A stretch of DNA of 35,521 nt from Chara braunii (lineage: Eukaryota; Streptophyta; Charophyceae; Charales; Characeae), in assembly GCA_003427395.1 (NCBI GenBank), contig BFEA01000239.1:1651118-1686638 (forward strand). Direction: 5' to 3'. The position numbers were made by a program, and so were the translations under genes. The notes beneath the pieces were generated by a model, which worked only from the letters and a program-made list of their open reading frames with translations, made no database searches and had not been told where the DNA came from. This document shows positions 9,513 to 18,398 of this stretch, piece after piece. The stretch's first letter is position 1, and every line of letters starts with the position of its first letter.

Positions 9513-10388
9513 ATGGTTGACACCCGTAGTGGAAAGAGCACTAGCCCCTATACCCAGGCTCAACAGGAGCAGATGACCGCCTTAGTAAAAGAGAATAGAG
9601 AGAGGAAAGAGCTCCTAAAGCAAGCGAAAATGAAAGCGATCGCAAAGGAGCAGGCGGCGAAGATGAAGAAACTGGAGGAGGAGATGGAGGAGAAGAAAAA
9701 GGCTGCTGAGGAAGAAGCGGCAGCAGAGGAAGCAAAAGAAAGAAGACACAGGGAAGAGAAAGGGGAGAGTAGTGGCACGACGAATGCGGATGCAAAGATG
9801 GAGAAAAAAACCAGTGAGTGGATCGCTAATTTATCGTTGGGGGAAGACGAGGAGGCACAGTTGTATGTGCCACAGGATGAGAAGGAGGCGTTTGCCAGGG
9901 CACTTGCCACAATTGAGGACCCCCTGGAATGGCAAGAGGCAGAGGAAGAGAAGAAGTTGGAGTGGAAGCTGAGGATGAAGAGGGAAAAGAAGAGGAGGAG
10001 GGAGGAAGTTAACCGGTTGACCGCAGAGGTGGGAAAGGTGAAAGCCTGTAGACAAGAGGTGCAGGCGCAGGCAGATGTCTCTGTCAAAATGGACAAGATG
10101 TTGGGGTACCTGGAAGTATTGAGTGAGGCCTGGCTGGAGGATCGCCAGGCCAACTGGGGTCACGATGTGGCCCTGAGTGCTATGCGGTCAGGGTTTCGAG
10201 AGTTTGCGCGTGACATGGTTACCCACGTTGGGGCCGAAGTCAGGCGGTTAAGGGAGAATGTGGGGAAGTTATGTGAAGGCGCCATTGAGGGTGCCAAAGC
10301 AGTAACCACCATTCAGAGCGAGGCCAGACCCCGCAAGGACCCCGTTAAAGTTGCTGTCGTGTGTCACAAGTCCGCAGTTTCCCTCTAG
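9513..10388 (+). CDS. Element A Gag-like coiled-coil protein (291 aa)
   Basis: The start codon lies in a strong context (ACCATGG) and the ORF is intact to TAG. Residues about 18-95 are an uninterrupted Lys/Glu/Ala-rich coiled coil. After a short linker come WIANLSLGEDEEAQLYVP (about 104-121), a second basic helical stretch (EWKLRMKREKKRRREEVNRL, about 150-169) and a C-terminal helical region with WLEDRQANWGHD and FARDMVTHVGAEVRRLREN (about 232-250). There is no CCHC knuckle and no protease or RT motif. Position after a PBS and leader, and before a polypurine tract, says Gag. The sequence itself is not a classical capsid match that I recognise. The N-terminus (MVDTRSGKSTSPYT) resembles predicted Chara proteins I recall, unverified. 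It would form or join particles supplied by another element. Confidence 0.75.
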   Translation: MVDTRSGKSTSPYTQAQQEQMTALVKENRERKELLKQAKMKAIAKEQAAKMKKLEEEMEEKKKAAEEEAAAEEAKERRHREEKGESSGTTNADAKMEKKTSEWIANLSLGEDEEAQLYVPQDEKEAFARALATIEDPLEWQEAEEEKKLEWKLRMKREKKRRREEVNRLTAEVGKVKACRQEVQAQADVSVKMDKMLGYLEVLSEAWLEDRQANWGHDVALSAMRSGFREFARDMVTHVGAEVRRLRENVGKLCEGAIEGAKAVTTIQSEARPRKDPVKVAVVCHKSAVSL

Positions 10389-10626
10389 ACGGTCCATGAT
10401 CCCTCCGGACATGGACGGAAGATATGACATTGACGACATTGTAGGGGAAGATGTGTTCAGGACAGGAGGTAGAGGTCGTCCACAAAAGCAGTATAAGGTC
10501 CGGTTTGCATATCAGGAACCAGAGGATGACCGTTGGTTCACGAGATCAAAACTTCTAGAAACAGCTCCCGATATAGTTAGAGCCTACGAGAGAGAGCAGA
10601 AAGGTAAAGGTCCTACCTTGGATTGA
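10351..10626 (+). CDS. Element A chromodomain-like ORF, orphan integrase C-terminus (up to 91 aa)
   Basis: The frame is +1 relative to the Gag-like ORF and overlaps it by 38 bases. The recognisable part starts at IPPDMDGRYDIDDIV (residues 17-31) and runs through QYKVRFAYQ (47-55) and DDRWFTRSKLLETAPDIV. This order (DGR linker, aromatic, VEEIL-like strand, YLVKW-like strand, WEP-like turn, C-terminal helix) is that of the chromodomain at the end of chromovirus integrase. The cage tryptophan of VKWKGY is Phe52 and the WEP turn is WFT, so methyl-lysine binding is uncertain. It ends TGA about 40 bases before the 3' LTR, exactly where pol ends in a full element. It is most simply the 3' stump of pol left after an internal deletion. 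Whether it is translated is unknown. Confidence 0.62.
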   Translation: MLSCVTSPQFPSRRSMIPPDMDGRYDIDDIVGEDVFRTGGRGRPQKQYKVRFAYQEPEDDRWFTRSKLLETAPDIVRAYEREQKGKGPTLD

Positions 10627-10649
10627 ATTATTCTCGGAGGACCTCGAAT

Positions 10650-10664
10650 TTAGGATGGTGGGAG
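10650..10664 (+). other. Element A polypurine tract
   Basis: The sequence AGGATGGTGGGAG lies immediately before the TG of the 3' LTR, in the context GAGGACCTCGAATTTAGGATGG that is typical of plant gypsy elements. It primes plus-strand synthesis and fixes the LTR edge at 10665. Confidence 0.8.
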
Positions 10665-10722
10665 TGAAACGGTATTCACCAGTTCGCAATAGTTGATGCA
10701 GATCCCAGGGTTCGATCCCTAG
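10665..10722 (+). repeat. Element A 3' LTR, first 58 bp, interrupted by element B
   Basis: TGAAACGG...CCCTAG matches the first 58 bases of the 5' LTR (7230-7287) with one difference (AGTTGATG for AGCTGATG). Homology stops abruptly at CCTAG (10718-10722), where TGTAGCGG of element B begins. The LTR resumes with a repeated CCTAG at 32302. It contains GGTTCGATCCC (10709-10719), a perfect match to the Pol III B-box consensus GGTTCGANNCC. Confidence 0.93.
10718..10722. repeat. Element B target-site duplication, left copy (CCTAG)
   Basis: CCTAG precedes TGTAGCGG here and follows GCTACA at 32302-32306. The undisturbed 5' LTR of A has a single CCTAG at 7283-7287 at the corresponding place, so this is a true 5-bp duplication made by B. 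Confidence 0.95.
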
Positions 10723-11038
10723 TGTAGCGGACCTCTGGTTGGCCTGTGAGACCAGCCCCTTGGCCTGTTCTCACAGGCCTGTGTTCTATTCGGGGGCCAG
10801 TCCAGTCCAGTCCAGGCCGGTACCTTTGTCGGTACCAGCCAGTCCAGTCCAGTCCCGTCAGTCCGCTGGGGTATACCTCAGCCTTTGTCTGTTTTCGAGA
10901 GCATTCTACATTCGCACAGTTTGGAGTACGTGCGCTGGAGTCTTGCGTGGGAGCTGCGCTGTGCTGTCTCGCTCCTCCCTCATCCTCCATCTCCGTCATC
11001 ATCCCTAGAGGAGCACCACACCTGGTGGGTCCACTACA
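10723..11038 (+). repeat. Element B 5' LTR (316 bp)
   Basis: The LTR runs TGTAGCGG...CCACTACA. It differs from the 3' copy (31986-32301) at 11 positions without indels, about 96.5% identity. Two foldbacks are visible: GGCCTGTGAGA (10741-10751) with TCTCACAGGCC (10769-10779), and GGTACC-centred arms between AGTCC repeats (about 10798-10850). No clear TATA box is seen; GTATACC near 10870 is the closest A/T core. Confidence 0.95.
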
Positions 11039-11039
11039 T

Positions 11040-11051
11040 TGGTATTGGAGC
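11040..11051 (+). other. Element B primer binding site (variant initiator Met-tRNA type)
   Basis: TGGTATTGGAGC begins two bases after the LTR CA (one spacer base, as in A). It matches the standard TGGTATCAGAGC at 10 of 12 positions (CA replaced by TG). The change may be a decay mutation or a genuine variant of the family. Confidence 0.75.
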
Positions 11052-11069
11052 GGGAACGTTTCCCGCTCC
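11047..11069 (+). other. Perfect 10-bp hairpin overlapping the B PBS
   Basis: GGAGCGGGAA (11047-11056), loop CGT, TTCCCGCTCC (11060-11069). The left arm includes the last five bases of the PBS, so the RNA could occlude or present the primer site. Only the inverted repeat is seen directly; the role is inference. Confidence 0.7.
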
Positions 11070-11824
11070 CACCCACCACCCCGTACAGCTGGGAAAACAA
11101 CAAAACCCGACAACGGTTTTTTTCGCTGTTTTTCGGGTGTTTTCCAGCGAAAAGAAGGAAAAAAAAGTACGAGCCTGCAGAAGGTGACACAAGGCCACAG
11201 CCGCCGCATGCGCGCACACGCCATGCGCCCACGCTGCCCCGCCCCACCCCGCTCGCCCCGCTCCAGGATTTACATTATTAAAATCCGGGATTTTTGTTTC
11301 TGTTGGGGTTTGAACTTAGGCGCCTGCTGGGCCATGCGCGTGCCTAAGCACCCTGATAACACACTCGCCACGAGTGTAGATGTCCCTGCAGTATGGCACA
11401 CTCCTGTTGAAGAGGTGCCGTGCTGGCTACTTAAACCCCCCCCCCCTGGGCCCCCCGGTTGGCTGTTGCTGCCTGCGCACGTGGCCACCTGCAGTGCCAC
11501 GTGGCAGCTTACTGTGCACTTGAAGACCCCCTGTTTCAGGGGCTGCTCTACAGTGGTGAGGGTCTGCTCACACAACAGACCCTAGATCTGCAGATCTGCA
11601 GAACTGCTGCTGCTCGGGGCTGATCAAGATCTCAGCCCCCTCTCTTCTCCAGCTGGCTGCTGTAGCGAAGGCCAAGACCCTCCTGGTCTTAGTGTACCTT
11701 GTGCTCTTGGAGACACCAAGGGCCAGGTATCACTTCTCTCTCTCCCCTCCCTCTACTAACCCATCCTCCATATCTCTCTCTCTCTCTCTCCTCTTACTCA
11801 TACCCCACCTTTTCTCCGACCACC
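11052..11824 (+). other. Element B 5' leader, left part
   Basis: This is non-coding leader between the PBS and the LINE insertion. A second foldback lies at about 11092-11150 (GGAAAACA...ACCCGA against TCGGGTGTTTTCC). From about 11720 the strand becomes pyrimidine-rich (CTCTCT), and the same composition resumes beyond the LINE at 23135. Open frames (10746-11585 plus, 10676-11224 minus) start inside the LTR and show no family. Confidence 0.75.
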
Positions 11825-11835
11825 TATTCTCTTAC
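11825..11835. repeat. LINE C target-site duplication, left copy
   Basis: TATTCTCTTAC lies one base before the poly(T) run. The same 11 bases occur at 23135-23145, where the pyrimidine-rich B leader resumes. Length and position fit a target-primed reverse transcription insertion. Confidence 0.75.
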
Positions 11836-11836
<1 letters not shown>

Positions 11837-11867
<31 letters not shown>

Positions 11868-11906
11868 NAAGGGCCCAGTGCCCAAGGCTGATATTCCANT
11901 CAANTN
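11837..11906 (-). other. LINE C poly(A) tail (T31 on plus) and adjacent ambiguous bases
   Basis: Thirty-one Ts at 11837-11867 mark the 3' poly(A) tail of the minus-strand LINE. Ns at 11868, 11899, 11904 and 11906 directly follow, which is typical of read errors beyond a homopolymer. Confidence 0.85.
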
Positions 11907-12344
11907 TCATCGAGGCCGGGGACCTCACAATCTGCCCGGATGAGACAAAGTCTGGGAGCCTTACCCAGTTTCGCTTTTTACGAGACCCAGAGGGACCCGG
12001 AAGGTACAACAAACATGTGAAGACACTACGAGAAAAATATCTGTCTCTTCAGCTTTGAAAAACCGTCAGATTTAGCCTGATCTATCAAGCAGCAAACATC
12101 GACCAACATTACTAAATTACAGTATCTCCACCAATGGTAGATGTGATGGAGAAAATGAATCTGCAAAGTCCCTAGGTCCCCTGAGAGAAGCTCCTGGAGG
12201 CAATGAAAACCAGTTCTTGAAACAGAGGTGGAAGTCCCTTTTAAAAGGGATGTCCATCCCTTCTCCCCCTGGCCACTTCACTTCTCCCAGACTCTTCTCT
12301 CCTGCACCCCCCAACCAGTCCAAGACAAATTCCTGAATTAAAAG
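11907..12344 (-). other. LINE C 3' UTR
   Basis: About 440 bases separate the ORF2 stop (12345) and the poly(A). No protein family is seen in either strand, including the small ORFs 12117-12323 and 11699-12058. Confidence 0.65.
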
Positions 12345-13151
12345 TTAAATATCCTTTTTTCTTTGTGCTTTATATAATTTAAAGCTCAACTTTTCCCAAT
12401 GAGCTCTGATTTCCGTTTGTATAAATTGAACAATATAATCCGAAATTTCAGATCCTTCTAATATTACATTTTCCCTTTCTAACACACATCTTTTGTACCA
12501 TAGAACCCAAATCACTGCTTTCCTCCCAATTTCAAAAAGATTTGATTGAAAAGTTGTAAGTGTGATATTTTGTGGAACCCAATGACCTATCAAAATAGCT
12601 TTCCGGTTCCAAGGCCACTCCAACCCAGTAAGTTCCCTCCAAACATAGTCCCATCTTCTCCATAATAAGACCGAACCAGTGCATTGCATAAAGATGTGTT
12701 CTATAGTTTCCCTACATTTTTTGGTAGGAAAATTTGAAACACATGATTTGCACGAAGGTAGGGCTAAGCCCTTCTGTTCTAATGTAGAATGGTCAATAAT
12801 CCAGTCATTTGTGGGTAGACAACGGTAAGCAATCTGCCACTGCAGCGATGAAAATTTAGTTGGACGCTGTCTGATATTTTTAAAGAGTTTTATATTGTTA
12901 ATTGTGTTTGTATCCAAATTTAGGTGCCTGGCCCATCTCTCCCAGAGCATTGCCGAAATATCCACTCTTGGTCTCATTAAACGATATGCCGCTTTCACCG
13001 AGAGTGTTTGTAATGTTCTCGGCTGTCCTTTTTTAGTGGTTTTCCAGACCCATTCCTCAGGATCAATTGGAAGGTCCGGGATTGGTGTTTCCGGAAGAAA
13101 CGCCCTCCAACCTTTAGTTGAGGAGATGAAAAGGACCCTAATACGATACAT
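12345..13151 (-). pseudogene. LINE C ORF2 C-terminus: RT zinc-binding domain
   Basis: This 268-codon segment has the plant LINE zf-RVT signature: WQIAYRCLPTNDWI (about residues 105-118), CKSCVSNFPTKKC (about 134-146) and ETIEHIFMQC (about 148-157), giving CX2C...HX3C zinc ligands. LFEIGRKAVIWVLWYKRC and a basic tail (KAQRKKDI) follow. It binds element RNA or DNA during target-primed reverse transcription. It lies in the same frame as the endonuclease but a different one from the RT, so a frameshift lies between 13285 and 13151. The ATG at 13151 is internal to the original ORF2. Confidence 0.85.
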
Positions 13152-13284
13152 ATGTGGTGATGGGAAAAAACAGACTGGATCTGATGGAGAGTGAGTAAAA
13201 AAAAATTCTCAATTTGTTTTGCTCAGGCTCACGAAAGCTCCCTGTTGAGTCGTATTGACCACTTGTCCTAATGCCTTATCTCCA

Positions 13285-13659
13285 TTAGTCTGGACCCCTG
13301 CCACCCAGTCCTCTTTTGAGGGCTGCGACCCATGCTAAGGATATAGAGAATATGATTTGGTCCAGACTTGTATTGAGACGATGAGTATAACGGAGATGTT
13401 GCCTCAATTGTTCCCCTGATTTCCAATCTTTCTTCTCTGAATCCCATATGTCCTTGATGCGCGTAATTCCCTTCTTAACCCATTGATACCATGGTGGGAA
13501 GGAACTATTAAAAATACATCCATTTAAGTCTGTTATCCATCTATTACCAAAAATTGGTTGGCGAAGGATTTCCTCATATCTGGTCGGAAAAGGTCTATCT
13601 GGTAATGGTAGACGTCTCCATATTCTTATCATAGTTACCCAAAGATTGTCTAGGACCAA
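13285..13659 (-). pseudogene. LINE C ORF2 fragment between RT and zinc-binding domain
   Basis: The 124-codon frame reads in register with the RT segments upstream (13870-15429), separated by stops around 13660-13869. It has aromatic, Trp-rich sequence (WYQWVKKGITRIKDIWD, about residues 57-73) that commonly precedes the zf-RVT domain in plant LINEs. A role is inferred from position only. Confidence 0.72.
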
Positions 13660-13869
13660 ATCCCTCCTTGCTTCCTCTCTTTCCCCTTCTTTATTACCCC
13701 CTACCTTGGCCCTGGGGATTGTCCAAAAATGATCTTCAATCCATGAGAGCGGGTGTATGTCCTCGCTTGAGAGTAGGGCTAGTCTACGAATCTATTCGAG
13801 AGTCATTACCTGCTATGGTTTATTATTAGATAAGATTAATTTTTTTATCCGTTGTATTGCAAGGGCTTG

Positions 13870-14667
13870 TTACTGCAGATTGGGATCCATAATCTCTAGA
13901 CCCCCCTTTGATTTGGGTTGAATTAAATAACGCCAGGCTACTCTAGGAAATACCTTCTCCTGTTCATGATTCCCCCTCCATAGAAACGCTGTAACCTGCT
14001 TCTGTAGGAGTTTAGTACTTGTTTTACTTATCGACCATAGTGTCAATTTATACCATATAGATGCCAGAACAATATTATTGATGATCAGTGCTCGTCCAAA
14101 AATGAAAGTGTGCTTGTTCTTCCATTGATTCATCTTGTTAATTGTCGGGCTTGACACCCATTCATTATGAGACATGGGTTTCCCGACTGCCGTAAGGGAC
14201 ACGCCAAGAATACGAACTGGAGCTTCAAGTGGTAACCATCTTACTCTAGGATGTTCCGGGGGCCTATCCCCAGCGGAGTGAATCCACCACCCTTGAGTTT
14301 TGTTGCCCCAATTGACTACCATATCCGAGACCTGTGAGAATGTATCCATCAAGGCTTGAATTTCTACCATATTTTCATTTGTGGCATCCACCATTACCGT
14401 AAGATCATGTGCAAACATAGAACAAACTGGGATAGCCTCCTCAGGTATGCCTGAGATGCGCAACTGCTTTAAATTACAATTAGCCCTTAGATTGGCCCCT
14501 AGTGCTTCCATTATGATCACAAAAAGGAAAGGCGCCAGAGGATCTCCTTGCCTTACCGACCTTTGTAGTTTGATTTCTGGAGAAAGAAGACCATTTACTT
14601 GAATTCTAGTTGTAGCATTTGTATGAAGAATACGAATCCATTTTCGAAAATTTTGACCGAAATTCAT
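13870..14667 (-). pseudogene. LINE C ORF2 RT palm and thumb with mutated FADD box
   Basis: Motifs are QGDPLAPFLFVIIMEALG (about residues 40-57), the catalytic box as MFAHDLTVM (about 84-92), GWWIH, and RILGVSLT (about 150). Thumb sequence follows (WKNKHTFIFGRALIINNIV, FLWRG, GGLEI). The usual F-A-D-D is F-A-H-D, removing the first of the two catalytic aspartates, so this RT is inactive even apart from the stops. The frame is continuous with the 14695-15069 segment through TGA at 14697-14695 and a TAA about 20 bases further. Confidence 0.9.
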
Positions 14668-14694
14668 TTTTTGTTAACAAGCCTCCAAAAAATG

Positions 14695-15069
14695 TCAGTC
14701 TACATGGTCATAAGTTTTTTCAAAATCTATGAAAATGAAAGCTGCATTATTTTTCGACTGTCTAGATAGTTTTACCATCTCATTAATAAGCAAGATATTA
14801 TCTTGAATATGCCTACCCTTAATAAAGTCCGTTTGCGAAGGATGAATGATGTCAGCCATTACTGGAATCAAACGATTGGCTAGCGCTTTAGCTAACATTT
14901 TATATACAATAGAAAGCAACGTGATTGGTCTGTAGTTCCTGATGTTTGTTTTGTCTCTTTTTTTATGCAGGAGAGTAAGAATGCCTTGACCTACGAATTC
15001 CCCCATCCTACCTGATTCTTGTATTGACTCATTAAAATCCATCAGATCTGATGCGAAGACTGGCCACAT
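14695..15069 (-). pseudogene. LINE C ORF2 RT fingers and palm, first catalytic motif
   Basis: The 124-codon segment carries the non-LTR RT blocks NYRPITLLSIVYKMLAKAL (about residues 46-64), FIKGRHIQDNILLINEMV (about 83-100) and FIFIDFEKTYDHVD (about 111-124), the last with the first catalytic aspartate. It stops with TGA where related proteins usually have Trp. It joins in frame to 15076-15429 and 13870-14667. Confidence 0.9.
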
Positions 15070-15075
15070 GGTTTT

Positions 15076-15429
15076 TCAAAATTCTTTAGGGAGTCCATCT
15101 ACTCCTGGAGTTTTGTCCTCATCCATTTGTAGAAGTGTTGTCCATATTTCGTCCTGACTTAAGGATCTGTCCAAGTTATCCTTCTGTTCCTGTGTCGAGG
15201 GTTGTAGGAAATTGGCTATTGCCATATTATCTTCCCTTCTCAATCCCGGAACCTTGGAGGATGATTTTTTTTTTTTGTAAAAATCATAAGCTATCTTTAG
15301 ATTACCTGCCGAAGTGGTCGTCATGCCAGGATTTGTCCCCCCTAGATCCAAAAAACCTTCAATAAAGGAATGTCGAGATCGTGATCGAGCTATTGCAAAA
15401 AATGAAGCATCCATTTGTCCTTTTGTCAC
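15076..15429 (-). pseudogene. LINE C ORF2 linker between endonuclease and RT
   Basis: The segment ends DEDKTPGVDGLPKEF (about residues 103-117), the KSPGPDGL-type block at the start of non-LTR RT. It is preceded by the usual linker with RSRSRHSFIEGF and LSQDEIWTTLLQMD. A frameshift relative to the endonuclease frame lies near 15430-15500, where the sequence is stop-rich. One TTT homopolymer (15270-15279) sits in the segment. Confidence 0.82.
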
Positions 15430-15713
15430 AAACTTTGATAGTTTGCCCCTTATTAAATGTCCTTGTCAACGATGTTGTGCAAGGAAAGCAGTTGATTCTT
15501 AAGATCCTGAATATCGTTTGGATGGGATAGACTATTAGGTTGATTAGTCAGTTTATAATTTATAATTTGTTCTTGAATATTTAATTCATTTAAATATTTA
15601 TTTTTAGCTTGAAGTTTCGAAAATTCATTGCACTTTTTGGCTATGAACGCTAGACCATTGTTAAAACATTCTCCATATGAATTTTGTCTGTTCCTGGTGG
15701 TGTGCCAAAATTT

Positions 15714-16634
15714 TCAAACGTCTTTTATGTATTGTTTGAACTGTCCTTGTTTTAACAAAGATGAATTAAGTTTGTAAAAACCCCTCCCCTGATCCAGTTT
15801 CTTCTTGAAGGCCAAAAGGGCTACACACATTTTGTGATCCGCCCCTGGCCATGGGCTTTGGGGAAAAATAGACGCCCATAGTAGGGCCCTATCTAAATCT
15901 TGTGACATCAGAATCAAATCTATTCTAGAGCGAGATTGAAGTGGTGATCCAGTATTACGAATATATGTGAATAAACGCTCCTGCGGAAAAAAATTTCAAT
16001 ATGTATCAAATAGATGTTCCCCTTCACATAATGAGTTTATTATTATTTCATCCACTTCTACATATGTTGGACAGGGGGAGGGTAATTTCCAACTATCCAT
16101 CCACCTATTTGGGACCGCATTAAAATCTCCAGCCATGATAACCAGAATTCCGTCCGGGATTTGAGTTCTGATTTCTTGAAAAAAATTAACCCTTTCTTGG
16201 ACATCATTGGGGCCATAAACATTAATCACACAAATTACTTCCAGATCAATCATAATCATTGTAGAAACCCATCTACCATGATTTTTATCTGTTGTCCATT
16301 GTATGATTTATGCCCTTGAGTCCGGTGGTATCCATATCGCCACCCCTCCTGAACCACTCATTGGAGCCGGTGAATGAAATTTAGTATGCGGCCAGACTAA
16401 ATTATGTGCTCTTGTAGGTATATGAGAGTCCGTAAGGTGAGTTTCTTGTATGCAGATTAGATTTGGCCACGTACGTCCCCCCACTCCTTTCAATTGTTCT
16501 ACCAGTGCTTTCCTTTTTTCCCCATTTGCTGTGGCTAGTCCGTTCACATTAAGGGACCTAATGTCCAAATCTGCTATTTGCGTAGCTCTGTGCCAAGCAA
16601 GATTTTTCCCATAGAATGCTTGCAAAGCTTCCAT
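15714..16634 (-). pseudogene. LINE C ORF2 AP-like endonuclease
   Basis: Three ORFs (16308-16634, 15996-16259, 15714-15917) share one frame and are separated by TAA at 16308 and TGA at 15996. In order they show SLNVNGL and CIQETHLTD (catalytic Glu), VINVYGPND, MAGDFNAV (Asp/Asn pair), RSRIDLIL in the stretch between ORFs, and GADHK (the SDH-type box, with Ala for Ser). This is the apurinic-type endonuclease of L1-like elements, which nicks target DNA to prime reverse transcription. Nearly all catalytic residues survive. The N-terminus is taken as M at 16634, which reads straight into the SLNVNG block. Confidence 0.88.
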
Positions 16635-16865
16635 AGCTCCCTGATGTAGAAATACTCACCCCACTTTACCTTTTAGATTTATAATCGGCTCCATGTACCC
16701 TTGTCAAAATCTGAAGAGGCGGAAAGGATCCCTCTTCTTAGTATTGAGCAGCAAAAGGATACTACATCGGCTACCGACCAAAGTGAGTTTGCCTTGATCT
16801 TAAGGCATTGCAGGTCGAGCAAGGACAAATGTGAAAACCATTTGAGCCCTGCCTCTTTTTTATCT

Positions 16866-18398
16866 TCAAAGCGGACAAAAAATGTCCCTTTTGGCCATTT
16901 GCGCCTTTTCTGCTATCTCTGTGAGAGTCGCTTGAGGACCCGGATCGTAATGCTTTGATAGGAAATCATGTAAATCTCTTTTAAAAGTTCGATCATTCGC
17001 TCTCTGATATTCCACATAAGTAGTCCATCCTCTTAGAGTTATGCCCCCATACTGTTCTTGCCCTATTGGGGATAACCCTATTTCCCATTTCCCATTCCTC
17101 ACCCTTACCGGGACTACCAGATTACCCCTCAGTGTTTGTGCTTTAACTGATTGCCCTCGTTCTAAGACATGTATCAACTTCTGTCTTTTGCCTGCTTCCT
17201 GTGAGTGTTGTGAGACTTGAACCATGTCTGTCCCATCCTGTTGACTCTCCCCCCCTCGTCGTTGAGAGAGTTCGTGGTCTAATTGCAGATGTTGTGGCTG
17301 TTGAGGTTCCTCCCCTGCTTGTTGAAAGAGTTTTTGGTCCAATTGCAATTGTTGTGCTTGCATAGACTACTGAAGCTCCATCTTCTGCACTTGTAGCAAT
17401 TTTTCAGTCCCCCTCTGTTGAAATTGAACCACTTCCCTCCCCATCATATCACTAACTTGAGGATTAAGATCCTCAGAGAGATCCACTTCTCTATGGTTCT
17501 CTTTCCCCATGTTCCTGTTTTCGTTTCCTATCCGTGTGGGAGGGTCATTCATAATTAATTCTTTTTCTGAAATTTTTATTATTTCATTACTAGCAATTTG
17601 TGTTGTTTCTTGATTTGTCTCTCCTACCCTTCCCCCCTCGTCCTTCCTTCCCGTTTGTCTTTCCTATTCCAACACAATACTGCTGTTGTAGTTCATGTTT
17701 ACTTCCTGCACCACCGTCGTCTCCATCACTACCGTTGCTAGCTTCTCTTCGTCACTGGTTGGACTGATGGCAGTGGTAGAATTCCCCTCGTGCTGTAGAG
17801 AATCTATTTTTTGACTTCCCACAGACCCCTGAGACCCCCCTTAGAAGTTAGATTTCACCAGTTGTTGTTCTGATTGAGGGCCCTCCAGGGATGGAGGGGG
17901 TTGAAACATAGTAGACACTGCCAGCAACATTTTTTGACTAACTACTGGTCATACCACTCCAGTGGGTAGTCCCTGCTGTAGTACTAGTCTCAAACTTGGA
18001 CTCTTACTGAGAATACCGTAAAGCTGCTCATATGATTTACTCCAAAATTCCTCCGACGCTGATATATACATAATTTTTAACTGTCAGATTAGCCACTCCG
18101 TGAGCTGAGAAATTTTATCAGGTACCGAAACTTGTGCCTGATCATCCCCTGTAATTGGTTCATGGGCCTCCCCCATTGGAATGTCCTCAGAAGCTTGTTG
18201 ATCAACGTCCATCGGAACTGGACCAAATGCTTCTCTGAATGGGTCTGAATCCTCCAGCCCATTTGTTCCTTCTACTTCTGAGGCATTTTGCCATCTTTTC
18301 TTTCTGCTTGCAGTAAAGGAACTGGTACGTGGGATTTCTGGATTTCTTTCTTTTCCTCTTGTCCTTGTTCTTCCTCCAATCCCTTTAGTTCGATCCAT
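16866..18398 (-). pseudogene. LINE C: C-terminal part of a long ORF1 (or a separate ORF), with an unrecognised domain
   Basis: The ORFs at 18084-18398, 17367-17552 and 16866-17363 lie in one frame, with several stops between. Most is Gln/Glu/Ser/Pro-rich and low complexity. The last 90 codons look folded: LRGNLVVPVRVRNGKWEIGL (about residues 88-107 of the last ORF), GGITLRGWTTYVEYQRAND and DLHDFLSKHYDPGPQATLTE. I do not recognise this domain. It lies directly upstream of the endonuclease in the same frame, which could mean an ORF1/ORF2 fusion or an extra ORF. About 230 bases with stops separate the two. Confidence 0.55.

Noticed and set aside
10746-11585. 279-codon plus frame starting inside B's LTR
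   Set aside because: It begins in LTR sequence, runs through the PBS and leader, and has a counterpart frame in the 3' LTR; no family.
13870-15429. Group II intron or other prokaryote-type RT
   Set aside because: The RT is preceded by an AP-type endonuclease and followed by a zf-RVT domain, with poly(A) and target duplications, which is the LINE layout.
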